Notes: generated from the sequence alone by a model not told the origin. A DNA stretch of 64,000 nucleotides from Hyphomicrobiaceae bacterium (GCA_008933705.1 WBUN01000009.1:48556-112555); one strand, 5' to 3'. Counted from the first letter of the stretch, positions 25,392 to 34,351 are shown. Made by a program: numbers and translations.

Positions 25392-26096
25392 TCACGCGAT
25401 GTTGCGCACGGTGGGCACCTTGCGGGCGTACCCCCCGTACATGTTCTCCAGGCGGACGAACCACTTGCCCGTTGCGCTGCTTTCGTCGATGGCTCGATAC
25501 TTGCTCACGATATCCACCCACTTGAGCAGACCGAACAACGCGTAATCGGCATAGGTCGGCGAGTCGCCGCCCAGGAAAGCCGACGTGGCGAGCGTTTCGT
25601 TGAACGGCTTCAGCCCCGCCGCCAGGCCCGCCTTGGCTTTTTCCGGTTCGGCGACATTGACCTCCTCGAGTGTGCGGCCGAACATCTTCTCGCGGCTCGC
25701 CCGAAAGTGGGGCCTCGAACCTTCGTCGAGGATCTGGAACGCCTGGTAGACGGCGATGCCGATTGCCGGCGGAAACACGAGCGAGCCGCAGACACCCATG
25801 ACGAGCTGCGCGTGCGCCCGCCCCTCGGTTCCCTTCATCAGCTGCGGTCGGTTCGGATAGCGCTCGTCTAGGTAGACGGCAATATCCCAGCTGTCTCCGA
25901 CCCAGTGGTCGCCATCGTGAAGCACCGGCACGCTCGAGTAGTTCTGAGGGCCGAGTTTCTTGTTGTCCGAGGCACGCCAAGGCAGCACCTCGAAATCAAG
26001 CCCCTTGTGCAGCAGTGCCATGCGGCTGCGCCAGGAGAAAGGACCGAACATGAGCCTCGAATCTGCGGCCGCAAAGTCGTACAGGGTGATGGCCAC
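25392..26096 (-). CDS. glutathione S-transferase family protein
   Basis: 234-aa GST. The thioredoxin-like N-domain reads ITLYDFAAADSRLMFGPFSWRSRMALLHKG, with the cis-Pro and glutathione-contact region SSVPVLHDGDHWVGDSWDIAVYL. The helical C-domain ends in FLGGDSPTYADYALFGLLKW, the conserved N-capping motif of GSTs. The GTG at 26096 is chosen because GAGGAG lies just upstream; the ATG at 26147 lies in poorly conserved sequence. It is on the same strand as the lar operon but separated from it by the MocR relic. The substrate is not predictable. Confidence 0.9.
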   Translation of the reverse strand: MAITLYDFAAADSRLMFGPFSWRSRMALLHKGLDFEVLPWRASDNKKLGPQNYSSVPVLHDGDHWVGDSWDIAVYLDERYPNRPQLMKGTEGRAHAQLVMGVCGSLVFPPAIGIAVYQAFQILDEGSRPHFRASREKMFGRTLEEVNVAEPEKAKAGLAAGLKPFNETLATSAFLGGDSPTYADYALFGLLKWVDIVSKYRAIDESSATGKWFVRLENMYGGYARKVPTVRNIA

Positions 26097-26196
26097 GAAT
26101 CGCTCCTCTTTCGACTCGATGCGGAGCCACGACTCTGGACAGACCAACCCCGCCGGACAAATTGTTTGGCAACATGGAACTCATTCCATGTGGTTA

Positions 26197-27093
26197 TCAA
26201 TTGCTTGCGGCGAAGCGGCGCATGTGCTCAGTGAACTCGGCCAAGTGGGGGGCGTTCGCATCTTTCTGCAGCCACGTGGCCGCGATGACGATCTCGACGC
26301 TTCGCCCGGCATCGTCGGCGATCGGAAATGCCTGCTCGCCTCTCGACCAGAGCTTCGAGCGCGGCAGAATTGCCGCGCCAACGCCGAGCGCCACCCACTC
26401 TTCCAGAACCTGGCAGCTGACCCCCTCGCCCGAGTACTCCTTCAACTTGCGCCGATGGCTTCTGAACAGCCCACGGATCGCTCGCGCCAGGCCGCAGGCA
26501 TCGGGCACCATCACAAAGGTTTCGTCAGCGATGTCCTTCAGGCGCACACTGCCGCCGACCGGGCACTTCCGAGGCCGCCCCCGGCGCGGAATGAACAGGA
26601 GCGGTTCATGGTAGATGGGTAGGCTTTTCCATGAGCGCTTTCCCCAGTCCTCGACTTCGAAGACAAAGTCCAGGCTACCGTTGCCCAGCCTGCGCTCAAG
26701 CTCGGTCAAGTTCATCTCGTGAAGCGCGATGGCAAGTTCAGGGTGCTGTTGACGGAACGGCTCGATCATCGCGTTCAGCAACCTGGCGTCGATCAATGGC
26801 GAGACGCCGATTCGAATGTGTCCCTGTACGGGCTTGACGAAGGTCCGAGCCTGTTCCTTCAGGGACGAGTGGGCGCGAAGCACGCCGTTCAGGTACGGCA
26901 GGATATGAGCGCCGAACGGAGTCAGCGATACCTTGCGCGTGGTGCGGACAAAGATGCGCTCGCCCAGTTCGCGCTCCAAGCGGGCCACAGCATTCGACAA
27001 GGCCGGCTGCGTCACAAAGCAGTGAGCGGCAGCCGCGGAGAATGACTCGAAGTGCGCCACCGCACTGGCGCAGCGCAGCTCATTGAGATTCAT
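26197..27093 (-). CDS. LysR-family transcriptional regulator
   Basis: 298-aa LysR protein. The N-terminal winged HTH is MNLNELRCASAVAHFESFSAAAAHCFVTQPALSNAVARLE. A periplasmic-binding-protein-like effector domain follows (GHIRIGVSPLIDARLL, then VALGVGAAILPRSKL). ATG 27093 is preceded by GGAGGGAG. It is encoded between the GST and the GrdB-like gene on the same strand. No divergent target gene adjoins it, so its target may be this cluster as a whole. Its leader contains a perfect palindrome that includes the ribosome site. Confidence 0.92.
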   Translation of the reverse strand: MNLNELRCASAVAHFESFSAAAAHCFVTQPALSNAVARLERELGERIFVRTTRKVSLTPFGAHILPYLNGVLRAHSSLKEQARTFVKPVQGHIRIGVSPLIDARLLNAMIEPFRQQHPELAIALHEMNLTELERRLGNGSLDFVFEVEDWGKRSWKSLPIYHEPLLFIPRRGRPRKCPVGGSVRLKDIADETFVMVPDACGLARAIRGLFRSHRRKLKEYSGEGVSCQVLEEWVALGVGAAILPRSKLWSRGEQAFPIADDAGRSVEIVIAATWLQKDANAPHLAEFTEHMRRFAASN

Positions 27094-27101
27094 GCCGAAA
27101 T

Positions 27102-27116
27102 CTCCCTCCGAGGGAG
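27102..27116. promoter_or_regulatory. palindrome covering the lysR ribosome site
   Basis: CTCCCTC-C-GAGGGAG is a perfect 7-bp inverted repeat 8 bases before the LysR start codon. On the mRNA it contains the Shine-Dalgarno. It could be a dimer operator for autoregulation or, as a short hairpin, limit translation initiation. Confidence 0.35.
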
Positions 27117-27385
27117 GCACGCAAGTGGGATTGTGGCAAATACTGCGCCCCTTTGACATGTTCGGGCAAGTCCGGAATGGCAAGGCCCGCGAACACCGCT
27201 TGGGCGCGCGCTTAGGCGATCTCGGGTACGGGATGGTAGGCCAGCGGCAGGCTGGCGCGCCCCGCGGGCGGCGCCGGCCAGCTGGCCCTGGACGGCTGCG
27301 GCCGCCACGCAGCCCGCTGCTTGAGCCGCGAGAAAAACGTCTCCGGCGCATATGCTCGCGCCAGTTTCGCGGCGGCTCGTCCCGA

Positions 27386-28258
27386 TCACCCTTTCGCCAC
27401 TACTCGCGGCGGCTGCCCCCTCGCCTTTCGACGCTCGTCCCCAATCGCAAGAAGCTTCTCCCGTTCCTCGGGCCGCACCCGAGCGTACCGGTCACGCCAT
27501 TCGGGATCAGGCTTCCATTCGAAGGGCGTGCGCACCGTCGTGCGCGGAGCGGTTGCGGTTTGCAGAAGCGACAGTGCAAGGCGCATGGTCTCCGTCTGCA
27601 TATCCTTGTTCCAAGGATGTCCGCAGGGGTTGCCTAGCGGAAAATCACTGAATAGGAAGCGCGGCACGCCACAATGCTCGACAACGTCGAGGGCGGAGCC
27701 GACGACTACGGTTGGAACCCCGTTCGCCTCAAGATGACGGGCAACCAAGCTCATTGATTGATGACAAACGGGACAGAGGGCCACCAAAATCGCCGCGTCG
27801 ACCTTGTCTTCGCGCAGCCGCCTCAGGAGTTCCGGCGCGTCGTGCTCGTTCGTTTTTCTTTGACTGTACTCTGTGGGGATGCAATGGAAACGCGCTGAAA
27901 GCTTGCCAAGCGTTCCATCCGCGACAAGGCGCTTTACTGCATCGATGGGCAGAAACGTCTCGCGGTCGTCTGTATGGGTCGACTCCTTATCCCAGGCGAC
28001 ATCGGTGTCAAAGCTAACAGGTGGGCTGGCAACCTGGCCCGACCATACTTGCTTCCGGTTCTGCGCATCACGGTTCGATCCATCAGGGGGCCCGGCCGTT
28101 GTCACGAGCGCAACGGCCAACTCCCGATTAGGCTTCCTCGGCCGGGCAAATGGGACATCGTCGTTGTGAGCCCAGACATAGTCGTTCTCGTAACCGAGCG
28201 CTCGATAGTAAAATCTCGTGCGCTCCATGTATCGAACAGGCGCTTCCGCCTCGGCCAT
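27386..28258 (-). CDS. GrdB/PrdB-like (glycine/proline reductase family) protein
   Basis: 290-aa protein of the glycine/sarcosine/betaine reductase selenoprotein B family. Marks: VSFDTDVAWDKESTHTDDRETFLPIDAVKRL, GKLSARFHCIPTEYSQRKTNEH and ILVALCPVCHQSMSLVARHLEANGVPTV. The reactive-site region holds an ordinary CxxC (C162, C165) rather than selenocysteine. The C-terminal tail is rich in Arg and Pro. Canonical members act in anaerobic clostridial reductases; in Proteobacteria their function is not established. The ATG follows GGAGGAG. The 292-base gap to the LysR gene on its 3' side holds no recognisable gene. Confidence 0.8.
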   Translation of the reverse strand: MAEAEAPVRYMERTRFYYRALGYENDYVWAHNDDVPFARPRKPNRELAVALVTTAGPPDGSNRDAQNRKQVWSGQVASPPVSFDTDVAWDKESTHTDDRETFLPIDAVKRLVADGTLGKLSARFHCIPTEYSQRKTNEHDAPELLRRLREDKVDAAILVALCPVCHQSMSLVARHLEANGVPTVVVGSALDVVEHCGVPRFLFSDFPLGNPCGHPWNKDMQTETMRLALSLLQTATAPRTTVRTPFEWKPDPEWRDRYARVRPEEREKLLAIGDERRKARGQPPRVVAKG

Positions 28259-28421
28259 ATCACATCTCCTCCAACGCTTTTCGCTTGAGCCACTGTGTGC
28301 CTGATGGCCTTGTTATTCCTTGGCCCCGGAGGGCCGGTACAATCGATCGCGAGTGGCCGCACCAAGTGGCACTGCGGGTGGACTTCGTCGCCGGGCGCAA
28401 CTTCGCGCTCATCAGCGATGG

Positions 28422-28631
28422 TTACGCGGTCCTTTTCAACGAAGGCCAACTCGAAAAGGCGAGCACGTAGAGAGCGATCAGGTTCACGAGCGGGATGATC
28501 ATCAAGAAGCTCCACCAGGCGGAATACCCAGCCTTCGAAAACAGCTGCCAGAATGGAATGATCAACAGCACGCCCAAAACAACCATGTGCAGAGGGCCGA
28601 ATGTGTAGCTGTCAAAGCGGTCGTACATCAT
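28422..28631 (-). CDS. small two-helix membrane protein
   Basis: 69-aa protein with two hydrophobic segments (MVVLGVLLIIPFWQLF and AWWSFLMIIPLVNLIALYVLAF) joined by SKAGYSAWW. The pattern GYSxWWxxLxxIPLVNLI occurs in many small DUF805-like or phospholipase-D-N-terminal-like membrane proteins. It is upstream of the GrdB-like gene on the same strand with a 163-base gap. Function unknown. Confidence 0.65.
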   Translation of the reverse strand: MMYDRFDSYTFGPLHMVVLGVLLIIPFWQLFSKAGYSAWWSFLMIIPLVNLIALYVLAFSSWPSLKRTA

Positions 28632-28865
28632 CTGGAAGTGGCCCTTTCATGCCTTGGGGTCGGAGCTTTGGACGACGGCCAAAACGAGAGAACCGGTTTG
28701 CATGTCGGCTCGCGAGGCGACAAGAGCAGATCTGTCTAGTCGCCGCGACATGCCTCCGCTCGCGTGACGTTCCGTTGCGCGCGTCGATTCACGTCATTCG
28801 ACATGTTGCCTGCGATTTGAAGTCGATCTAGCGTCCGTGGACAGTTACAGATCAGCCGATAGTCG

Positions 28866-28876
28866 ACTGGTACAGT
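28866..28876. promoter_or_regulatory. putative MocR operator
   Basis: CTGGTACAGT within ACTG-GTA-CAGT lies 18 bases upstream of the MocR start codon. The same 10-mer occurs in the relic at 25237 in front of the CitE/lar operon. CTGG-containing sites are common for MocR regulators; binding here is inferred. Confidence 0.4.
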
Positions 28877-28893
28877 CCGAGCCGGAGGGCGCC

Positions 28894-30309
28894 GTGGCGC
28901 GCTACCTGGAGATCGCCGACGGCATTGCGACCCTCATCAAGTCCGGCGCGCTTCGCCCGGGCGACGCCATCCCGTCCGTGCGAGAGGCGAGCACATCCCA
29001 CCGGGTCAGCAAGGGAACGATCGTGCAAGCCTATGGCATCTTGGAGATGCGCGGATTGATCGAGCCCCGGCCCCGATCCGGCTACTATGTGCAGGGACGG
29101 CAGCTAAGCTCCCTGCTCTCACCGAGCGCGAGCCTGAAAAGGCCTCGGCTGGTAGAAATCAGCCGCCCGCAACGAATTCAGACAATTCTCAGTGGCCTCA
29201 TCAGGTCGCCGGCCATCTCGCTTGGCTCCTCCTTCCCCAGTCATTCCCTGTATCCCCTCCAGGCTCTGAACCGAGCCTTGGCGGCGAGCGGACGCCGCGG
29301 GACGTACATAGATTCGATCGAGGATCTGCAGCTGGGATTGCCTGAGCTAAGGCGGGCAATAGCGCAGCGCTATTTGAAGCTCGGCTATTCCGTGCCATTG
29401 AGCGAGATCGTGATTACGTGCGGCGGCATGGAGGCGATCAGCCTGTCGCTCCAGACTGTCACGAAGCCGGGTGACGTCGTCGTTGTCGACTCGCCAATGT
29501 TCTTCTCCGGCTTGGCTCTCATTGAGCATCTCCAGCTGCGCCCGATCGAGATGCCGGTGGATCCGCGTGAAGGGCTGAACCTTTCCTCTCTATCGGACAC
29601 TTTGCGCAGATACCCGGTGACAGCGTGTCTGCTGATGACCAATTGCCAGAACCCGGTCGGCTTCACGATGAGCGAGGAGAAGAAGCTCGAGCTGGTCGCC
29701 TTGCTCACCAAGCATCGCATCCCCCTCATCGAGAATGATGTCTATGGCGAGCTTCAGTTCGGTTACCGGCACATCCGGGCCGCCAAGGCGTTCGATCAGG
29801 GCGGCGGCGTCCTGCATTGTGGGTCATTCACGAAGTCGCTCGCACCTGGCTACAAGATCGGGTGGGTTTCCAGTGGGCGCTTCAGAGATCAGCTGCTCGG
29901 CAAGAAGTTCATAAGCACGCTCGGCACCTCCATCCCGCCCCAGAGGGCCATTGCGCAGTACCTCGACAACAGCGCCTACGATCGGCACCTGAGGCAGCTT
30001 CGGCATAAGCTGATGCAGCAGGTGAACCAGATGACCGACGCGGTAGACAAGCATTTTCCAAAGCACACCGCGCTAACCCATCCGACCGGTGGCTATGTCA
30101 TCTGGGTGCGACTGCCGGAAGGGTGCGATGCCTTCTCCCTGTTCGAGCAGGCTGCATCAATGGACATCGGAATTGCGCCTGGTCCGATCTTTTCTGCGAG
30201 CAGGGCCTATCGGAACTTCATTCGGCTGAACTGTGGGCACCCGTGGTCACCGTCGCTCGAGCGAGCCGTGAGGTGGCTCGGGGGCGTGATTTCACGTCAA
30301 CTCAGTTGA
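28894..30309 (+). CDS. MocR-type regulator (GntR HTH plus aminotransferase domain)
   Basis: 471-aa fusion. The N-terminal GntR winged helix is ATLIKSGALRPGDAIPSVREASTSHRVSKGTIVQAYGILEMRG (two stretches). A fold-type I aminotransferase domain follows, with NCQNPVGFTM and the PLP-lysine region CGSFTKSLAPGYKIGW. GTG 28894 is preferred because GGAGGGCGCC precedes it and the upstream codons carry the operator-like word. Such proteins sense amino compounds or PLP and usually control a divergent operon. Here the 5' end of a sister copy lies in front of the CitE/lar operon, so that operon is the best candidate target. Confidence 0.9.
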   Translation: MARYLEIADGIATLIKSGALRPGDAIPSVREASTSHRVSKGTIVQAYGILEMRGLIEPRPRSGYYVQGRQLSSLLSPSASLKRPRLVEISRPQRIQTILSGLIRSPAISLGSSFPSHSLYPLQALNRALAASGRRGTYIDSIEDLQLGLPELRRAIAQRYLKLGYSVPLSEIVITCGGMEAISLSLQTVTKPGDVVVVDSPMFFSGLALIEHLQLRPIEMPVDPREGLNLSSLSDTLRRYPVTACLLMTNCQNPVGFTMSEEKKLELVALLTKHRIPLIENDVYGELQFGYRHIRAAKAFDQGGGVLHCGSFTKSLAPGYKIGWVSSGRFRDQLLGKKFISTLGTSIPPQRAIAQYLDNSAYDRHLRQLRHKLMQQVNQMTDAVDKHFPKHTALTHPTGGYVIWVRLPEGCDAFSLFEQAASMDIGIAPGPIFSASRAYRNFIRLNCGHPWSPSLERAVRWLGGVISRQLS

Positions 30310-30653
30310 CCCGTCCCCCTTCGCGACGGCCTGACTTCGAACCGCTGCGGGAAGGCGTTGAAGCGCGATCGATGGCCGCTTTGTGCGGCATGGCGTAGAT
30401 TACGAAGAGGAGGCCTGCCGAACAGTACGGCTGATGCGGATCACCAGCGGGAGGTTATCCGGATCCGGTTCTCATCCACACCGAGCTTATCATCGAGAGG
30501 TTCGCAGTCGCTACAGCCTCGGGAGCGTCTAAATCGGCGCGGAGACCATGTGTCGGTCTCGGCCAAATCGAGCCCCCGCTAGGGGCCTACCACCCCTGAC
30601 GGTTGGGGATACCTTGTCGATGATGGGTCACCCTTTCTCGCGTTCGTGGCTAC
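30310..30653. other. 344-bp intergenic region without a gene
   Basis: No convincing coding sequence on either strand. It lies between the convergent ends of the MocR and GntR genes. A GAGACC-N7-GGTCTC stem (30542-30560) and a GCCCC-N5-GGGGC stem (30572-30586) may be weak bidirectional terminators, although neither has a T-run. Confidence 0.4.
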
Positions 30654-31328
30654 TCAGGCGTCGACTCTCTGCACCTCAGCCTTGATGTGTACCCTTACTG
30701 TGGCCTGTGAGCCGCTGTTGTGCGCCTTGATGGCACTGATGAGGGCATCGCAATCCCCGTCCTCCAATGCGCGGACCATCCGCTCGTGCTCGCGCTTGGA
30801 GCGCTTGTGCCGGCTCTCGTAGTGCAGGGCGGTGCGCTGATAGCGCTCGGACAGGTCGAACAGGGTGACAATGCTGCGCATCATGTGCCGGTTGGCGCAC
30901 GGTTGATAGAACGCGAGATGGAAATCTCGATTGGCCACCATGTAGTCGTCAAGATTGTCTCCGGGATCGGTCCTGCTCAACACAGTGTGCAGTCGCCGGA
31001 TCTCGTCGATGAGCGTGGGCGTAAACCGCGGCCATGCCTCGCGCGCGGCCCATCCTTCCATGAGATTGCGCGCCCGGTAGAGCTCGTCCATGTCGGCGAT
31101 AGAGATCTCGGCGACAACGGCGCTGCGATGCGGGTTGAGGTGGATGAAGCCGCGTTCCGCAAGACGCTCGATCGCTTGCCGCACCGGGTGCCGGCTCACA
31201 TCGAGCTGGGCCGCAATCTCGATCTGATCCACCTTTTCCCCTGGGCGCAGCACACCGCGGAGGATGAGCTGCTGCAACTCCGCCGTGGCATAGTCTGCTG
31301 TGCTCTTGAACCGACGTGCTGGCGCCAT
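30654..31328 (-). CDS. GntR-family regulator with FCD domain
   Basis: 224-aa FadR-like regulator. The winged helix is YATAELQQLILRGVLRPGEKVDQIEIAAQLDVSRHPVRQAIERL (two stretches). The all-helical FCD domain follows, with metal/ligand positions in DYMVANRDFHLAFYQPCANRHMM and a later EHERMVRALEDGD. ATG 31328 is chosen; an upstream ATG at 31370 is in frame. It is encoded just after the FAD oxidoreductase on the same strand and probably represses that gene and the divergent Bug receptor. CATGGATCC occurs in its own upstream region (31388-31396). Confidence 0.9.
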   Translation of the reverse strand: MAPARRFKSTADYATAELQQLILRGVLRPGEKVDQIEIAAQLDVSRHPVRQAIERLAERGFIHLNPHRSAVVAEISIADMDELYRARNLMEGWAAREAWPRFTPTLIDEIRRLHTVLSRTDPGDNLDDYMVANRDFHLAFYQPCANRHMMRSIVTLFDLSERYQRTALHYESRHKRSKREHERMVRALEDGDCDALISAIKAHNSGSQATVRVHIKAEVQRVDA

Positions 31329-31446
31329 CTGTGTGTCCCGATAGGAAGGAATTGGGCGCCAACCTAGCACATTCTCGGCGTTTGGAGCATGGATCCGCGC
31401 GCATCTTTCTGCGGGACCGCCCGGAGTGGCGCCGAGCCATCATTGG

Positions 31447-32835
31447 TCAGGCCGTGCCATCCAGAATGGCACCCTGCTCCCTGAGCGTGTTGCGCAGCCG
31501 CGCCGAGCCGACGGAGCGAAGATCCGGTCCGTTCTGGCGCCGGGCGAGTGCCACGAGCGTGCCGGCCGCCTGACCCATGGCTAGGCAGCTACCCATGACC
31601 CGAGCGGACCCGTGCGCGTCCCTGGAAGCTGACAGGCAGCGGCCAGCCACGACGACGTTGTCGATGTCCTTGGGCAGCAGGCTTCCAAGCGGAATGTCAT
31701 ATGATCCACCGCCGGCGACCGGAATGCGAATCTGTCCCGTGCCGGCCTGATGGATATCGACGTGGTGGCATCCCTTGGCCACCCCGTCTTCCCGTTTGCG
31801 GGCTTCGAGAACGTCATCGCGGGTCAGCACATGATCCCCCTCGATGCGCCGCGACTCGCGGATGCCCACGCGCGGTGCGAGCCCCGAGAGCGTCGCGTGG
31901 GCAAAGCCGGGCACATTGCCGACGAGGAAGGCGCTGCACCGATGCACCTGCTCCACGAGCGTGCGCAGCGCACCGCTGAGCTCTGCCGGCGCCAGTGGGT
32001 CCTTGAGCGAAACGCGCGTCGAGTTGATGCAAACCTCTTTGCGTGGGGGGCACGTCGGCTGGATCATGATCAGCGCGGTCGGATACATCTCGCCGCGCGC
32101 GATGGCCTTGGACAGCAGCGGTCCATCACCGCGAAAGAACACGCAGGGCTGGCCCTGCCTGTAGATCTCCTCGACGATTTCCGCGTCGGTGCGCCCGCCC
32201 CGGATGGCGTCGCTCTCGCCGACTGCCACATGCTCGGGATGGGCCCGCACGAAATCCAGAAGGGGCTCGGCATCCACCCCCGCCATGCGGAACATCATCG
32301 ATACGGGTTGCGGGTTGTCCATGCCTTCGTGCGGCAGCATCGTCCCGCCGGCCATGGAACAAAGGTCGGCGTCGCCTGATGCATCCACAAACGCGCTCGC
32401 GGTGAGGAGGGTATTGCCGTTCTTGTTGCGCACGATCACGCCGGCGACCCGATTGCCGTCGCGGACCACATCAGTTGCAAAGGTGTTCAGGTGAACGTCG
32501 ACGCCAGCGCCGAACACCAGCTGGGGAATGGCGATTTTCATGATTTCCGGGTCGTAGGCCACGTAATGGATAAGGCGCCAGTCGTTGAGGGGCGCGACAA
32601 AACCGCCAAGCTTGCGGCACAGATCGAGAAGATCGCCGACAACGCCGCCGATAATCCATTCGCCGCGGGCGTTGATGGCACCGTCAATGGTCATGCCGGT
32701 GAGCAGCTCGCCACCCAGCGACGGGCCGGCTTCCACCAGCGCGGTGCGAGCCCCGTTGCGGGCGGCCGCAACCGCCGCGGCAATACCCGCGCTGCCGGCG
32801 CCGATGACCACGGCATCGTAGATCTTGATGTGCAT
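31447..32835 (-). CDS. FAD-dependent oxidoreductase (FAD_oxidored family)
   Basis: 462-aa flavoprotein. The Rossmann motif is VVIGAGSAGIAAAVAAARNGARTALVEAG at the N-terminus. SAFVDASGDADLCSMAGG precedes the substrate domain, and the C-terminal FAD segment is VVVAGRCLSASRDAHGSARVMGSCLAMGQAAGTL. This family contains dehydrogenases and reductases of organic acids, often next to Bug/TTT uptake genes. ATG 32835 follows AAGGAG. It is divergent from the Bug receptor gene, with palindromic GGATCC-centred sites between them. Confidence 0.9.
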   Translation of the reverse strand: MHIKIYDAVVIGAGSAGIAAAVAAARNGARTALVEAGPSLGGELLTGMTIDGAINARGEWIIGGVVGDLLDLCRKLGGFVAPLNDWRLIHYVAYDPEIMKIAIPQLVFGAGVDVHLNTFATDVVRDGNRVAGVIVRNKNGNTLLTASAFVDASGDADLCSMAGGTMLPHEGMDNPQPVSMMFRMAGVDAEPLLDFVRAHPEHVAVGESDAIRGGRTDAEIVEEIYRQGQPCVFFRGDGPLLSKAIARGEMYPTALIMIQPTCPPRKEVCINSTRVSLKDPLAPAELSGALRTLVEQVHRCSAFLVGNVPGFAHATLSGLAPRVGIRESRRIEGDHVLTRDDVLEARKREDGVAKGCHHVDIHQAGTGQIRIPVAGGGSYDIPLGSLLPKDIDNVVVAGRCLSASRDAHGSARVMGSCLAMGQAAGTLVALARRQNGPDLRSVGSARLRNTLREQGAILDGTA

Positions 32836-32951
32836 CAGGCTCGCTCCTTGAGACCTTCTGGTGATGAGCTGGGATCCACTGGCTCCAAATCAACCGGCGA
32901 GTGCGCGCACTCTTGAGCAAGAACCCCAGATTCCATATGAGTCAACATGAT

Positions 32952-32966
32952 TGGATCATGGATCCA
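32952..32966. promoter_or_regulatory. palindromic operator candidate TGGATC-ATG-GATCCA
   Basis: Perfect 6-3-6 inverted repeat in the divergent promoter region of the FAD oxidoreductase and Bug receptor genes. Related GGATCC words lie at 32872-32877 (before the oxidoreductase start) and 31391-31396 (before the GntR gene). This is consistent with sites for the local FCD-type GntR protein; binding is not shown. Confidence 0.45.
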
Positions 32967-33025
32967 TTTCTCTTGATACGCCGTGATCCTAGTTGTAGTG
33001 TGGGCCTATGACAAGGGAGGAAGGA

Positions 33026-34054
33026 ATGAGCGAGGATCAGAGGCCAGCGTCGCTTCACATGATGGCCGCACGGCGTACGCGACGGGTGTTCCTGACTATC
33101 TGTGGCAGTAGCCTTGCCGCCCTGGCGACCGGCAGGCGGGCAACTGGCGACGACAGCTACCCATCGCGGCCCATCCATATCATTGTGCCCTTCTCTGCCG
33201 GCGGGGCGACGGATGTGCTCGCGCGGCTGATCGGCGAGGAGCTACGCAAGCGGTGGAACCAGCCGGTCGTCATAGAGAACCGGGTTGGTGCGAGCGGGAA
33301 TATCGGCGCCGCTGCCGTGGCGAAAGCCGCCCCCGATGGCTACACCCTGCTGATGGGCGCAATCGGCACCAACGCCGTGAACGCCGCGCTGTTCGACAAT
33401 ATGCCCTACGATACGGCGACGGCCTTTGCCCCTGTGACGCAGGTGGCGAGCCTGCCGATGGTGGTCGTGCTGCATCCCTCGGTTCCGATCGGCTCGGTGG
33501 CGGAGCTGGCGGCCCACGTGAAGGAGAAACCAGGAGCGTTGACACATGGCGCCGCGGGCAAGGGCGCGTCGCAGCACCTGGCGTCCCTGCTGTTCGAGAC
33601 GCTCACCGGTGGAAAGTTCCTGCAGGTGTTCTACCGCGGGGCTGCTGCGCTGGTGCCAGACCTGTTGACCGGCCGCATCAACCTGACCTTCGGCGATATG
33701 GCCTCGCTGATGCCCTATGTGACGTCGGGCCAGATCCGGGCGATCGCAGTCACAACGAAGCGCCGCTCTCCGCAGCTGCCGGACATCCCTACGGTCGCCG
33801 AAGCCGGTGTGCCGGGCTACGAGGCGACCGCCTGGTACGGCGTCTTCGCGCCGGCCGGCACGCCGCCCAGCATTGTGGCGAAGCTGCGCGATGTGATCGC
33901 CAACATCTTGCGGGAGCCTCGCGTGGCGGCGAGCCTGCTGACGTTCGGAGCAGCTCCGGTGGGCTCGACACCCGACGAGTTTCGCGCCTTCGTCCTGAGC
34001 GAGATGAAGCGCTGGGGCAAGATCGTGCGAGGCGCCGATGTCAAGGCGGACTGA
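33026..34054 (+). CDS. Bug-family periplasmic receptor (tripartite tricarboxylate type)
   Basis: About 342-aa receptor. A twin-Arg-containing N-terminus (AARRTRRVFLTICGSSLAALA) is followed by the Bug fold: YPSRPIHIIVPFSAGGATDVLARLIGEEL, IENRVGASGNIGAAAVAKAAPDGYTLL, and VPGYEATAWYGVFAPAGTPPSIVAKLRDV. ATG 33026 follows GGGAGGAAGG. Bug proteins bind organic acids for TctAB-type carriers, but no tctA or tctB follows. It may be an orphan sensor/receptor or feed a carrier elsewhere. The divergent oxidoreductase probably acts on the same ligand. Confidence 0.92.
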   Translation: MSEDQRPASLHMMAARRTRRVFLTICGSSLAALATGRRATGDDSYPSRPIHIIVPFSAGGATDVLARLIGEELRKRWNQPVVIENRVGASGNIGAAAVAKAAPDGYTLLMGAIGTNAVNAALFDNMPYDTATAFAPVTQVASLPMVVVLHPSVPIGSVAELAAHVKEKPGALTHGAAGKGASQHLASLLFETLTGGKFLQVFYRGAAALVPDLLTGRINLTFGDMASLMPYVTSGQIRAIAVTTKRRSPQLPDIPTVAEAGVPGYEATAWYGVFAPAGTPPSIVAKLRDVIANILREPRVAASLLTFGAAPVGSTPDEFRAFVLSEMKRWGKIVRGADVKAD

Positions 34055-34127
34055 GCTCGACCCTCGGGAACCGCGGCCTCCGCTGCTCTACTGGTGGCGT
34101 GGGGCCATTGGATGGAGGGTCAATAGG

Positions 34128-34351
34128 ATGCGCAAACACAGAAAATGGCCGTCGCTGGCCGGAGTGATCGGCATTGCGTTGCAGACCGGGGTGGTGACAG
34201 CTGAGGACGGCACGCCCGGTGGCACTTGGTGATCGGCACCATCCAGGTGCCGCAACACCTCCATCCTGCGGTTCAGTGCGGTATCGCGGCCATGGGCTCA
34301 GGCGCGCAGATATTCGCCACCCTGGTCCGGGCCAACGCGAACTGGAACTAG
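34128..34351 (+). pseudogene. truncated family 5 solute-binding protein
   Basis: ATG 34128 opens a signal-peptide-like start (MRKHRKWPSLAGVIGIALQ) that stops at TGA 34230. Restoring one base near 34226-34229 continues the frame as VIGTIQVPQHLHPAVQCGIAAMGSGAQIFATLVRANANWN, ending at TAG 34349. This matches the mature N-terminus of DppA-type receptors (xGAQIFxxLVRxDxNWNPQPYLA). The rest of the gene is gone, replaced by an IS630-like fragment. It is a dead fragment of a third peptide-type receptor. Confidence 0.65.

Noticed and set aside
27386..28258. Selenocysteine (in-frame TGA) in the GrdB-like protein
   Set aside because: The frame is open throughout and the active-site region has ordinary cysteines; no TGA interrupts it.
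28866..28893. Coding start of the MocR gene at 28837
   Set aside because: The stretch before 28894 contains the operator-like CTGGTACAG word and a strong GGAGG site just before GTG 28894, so it is more likely leader.
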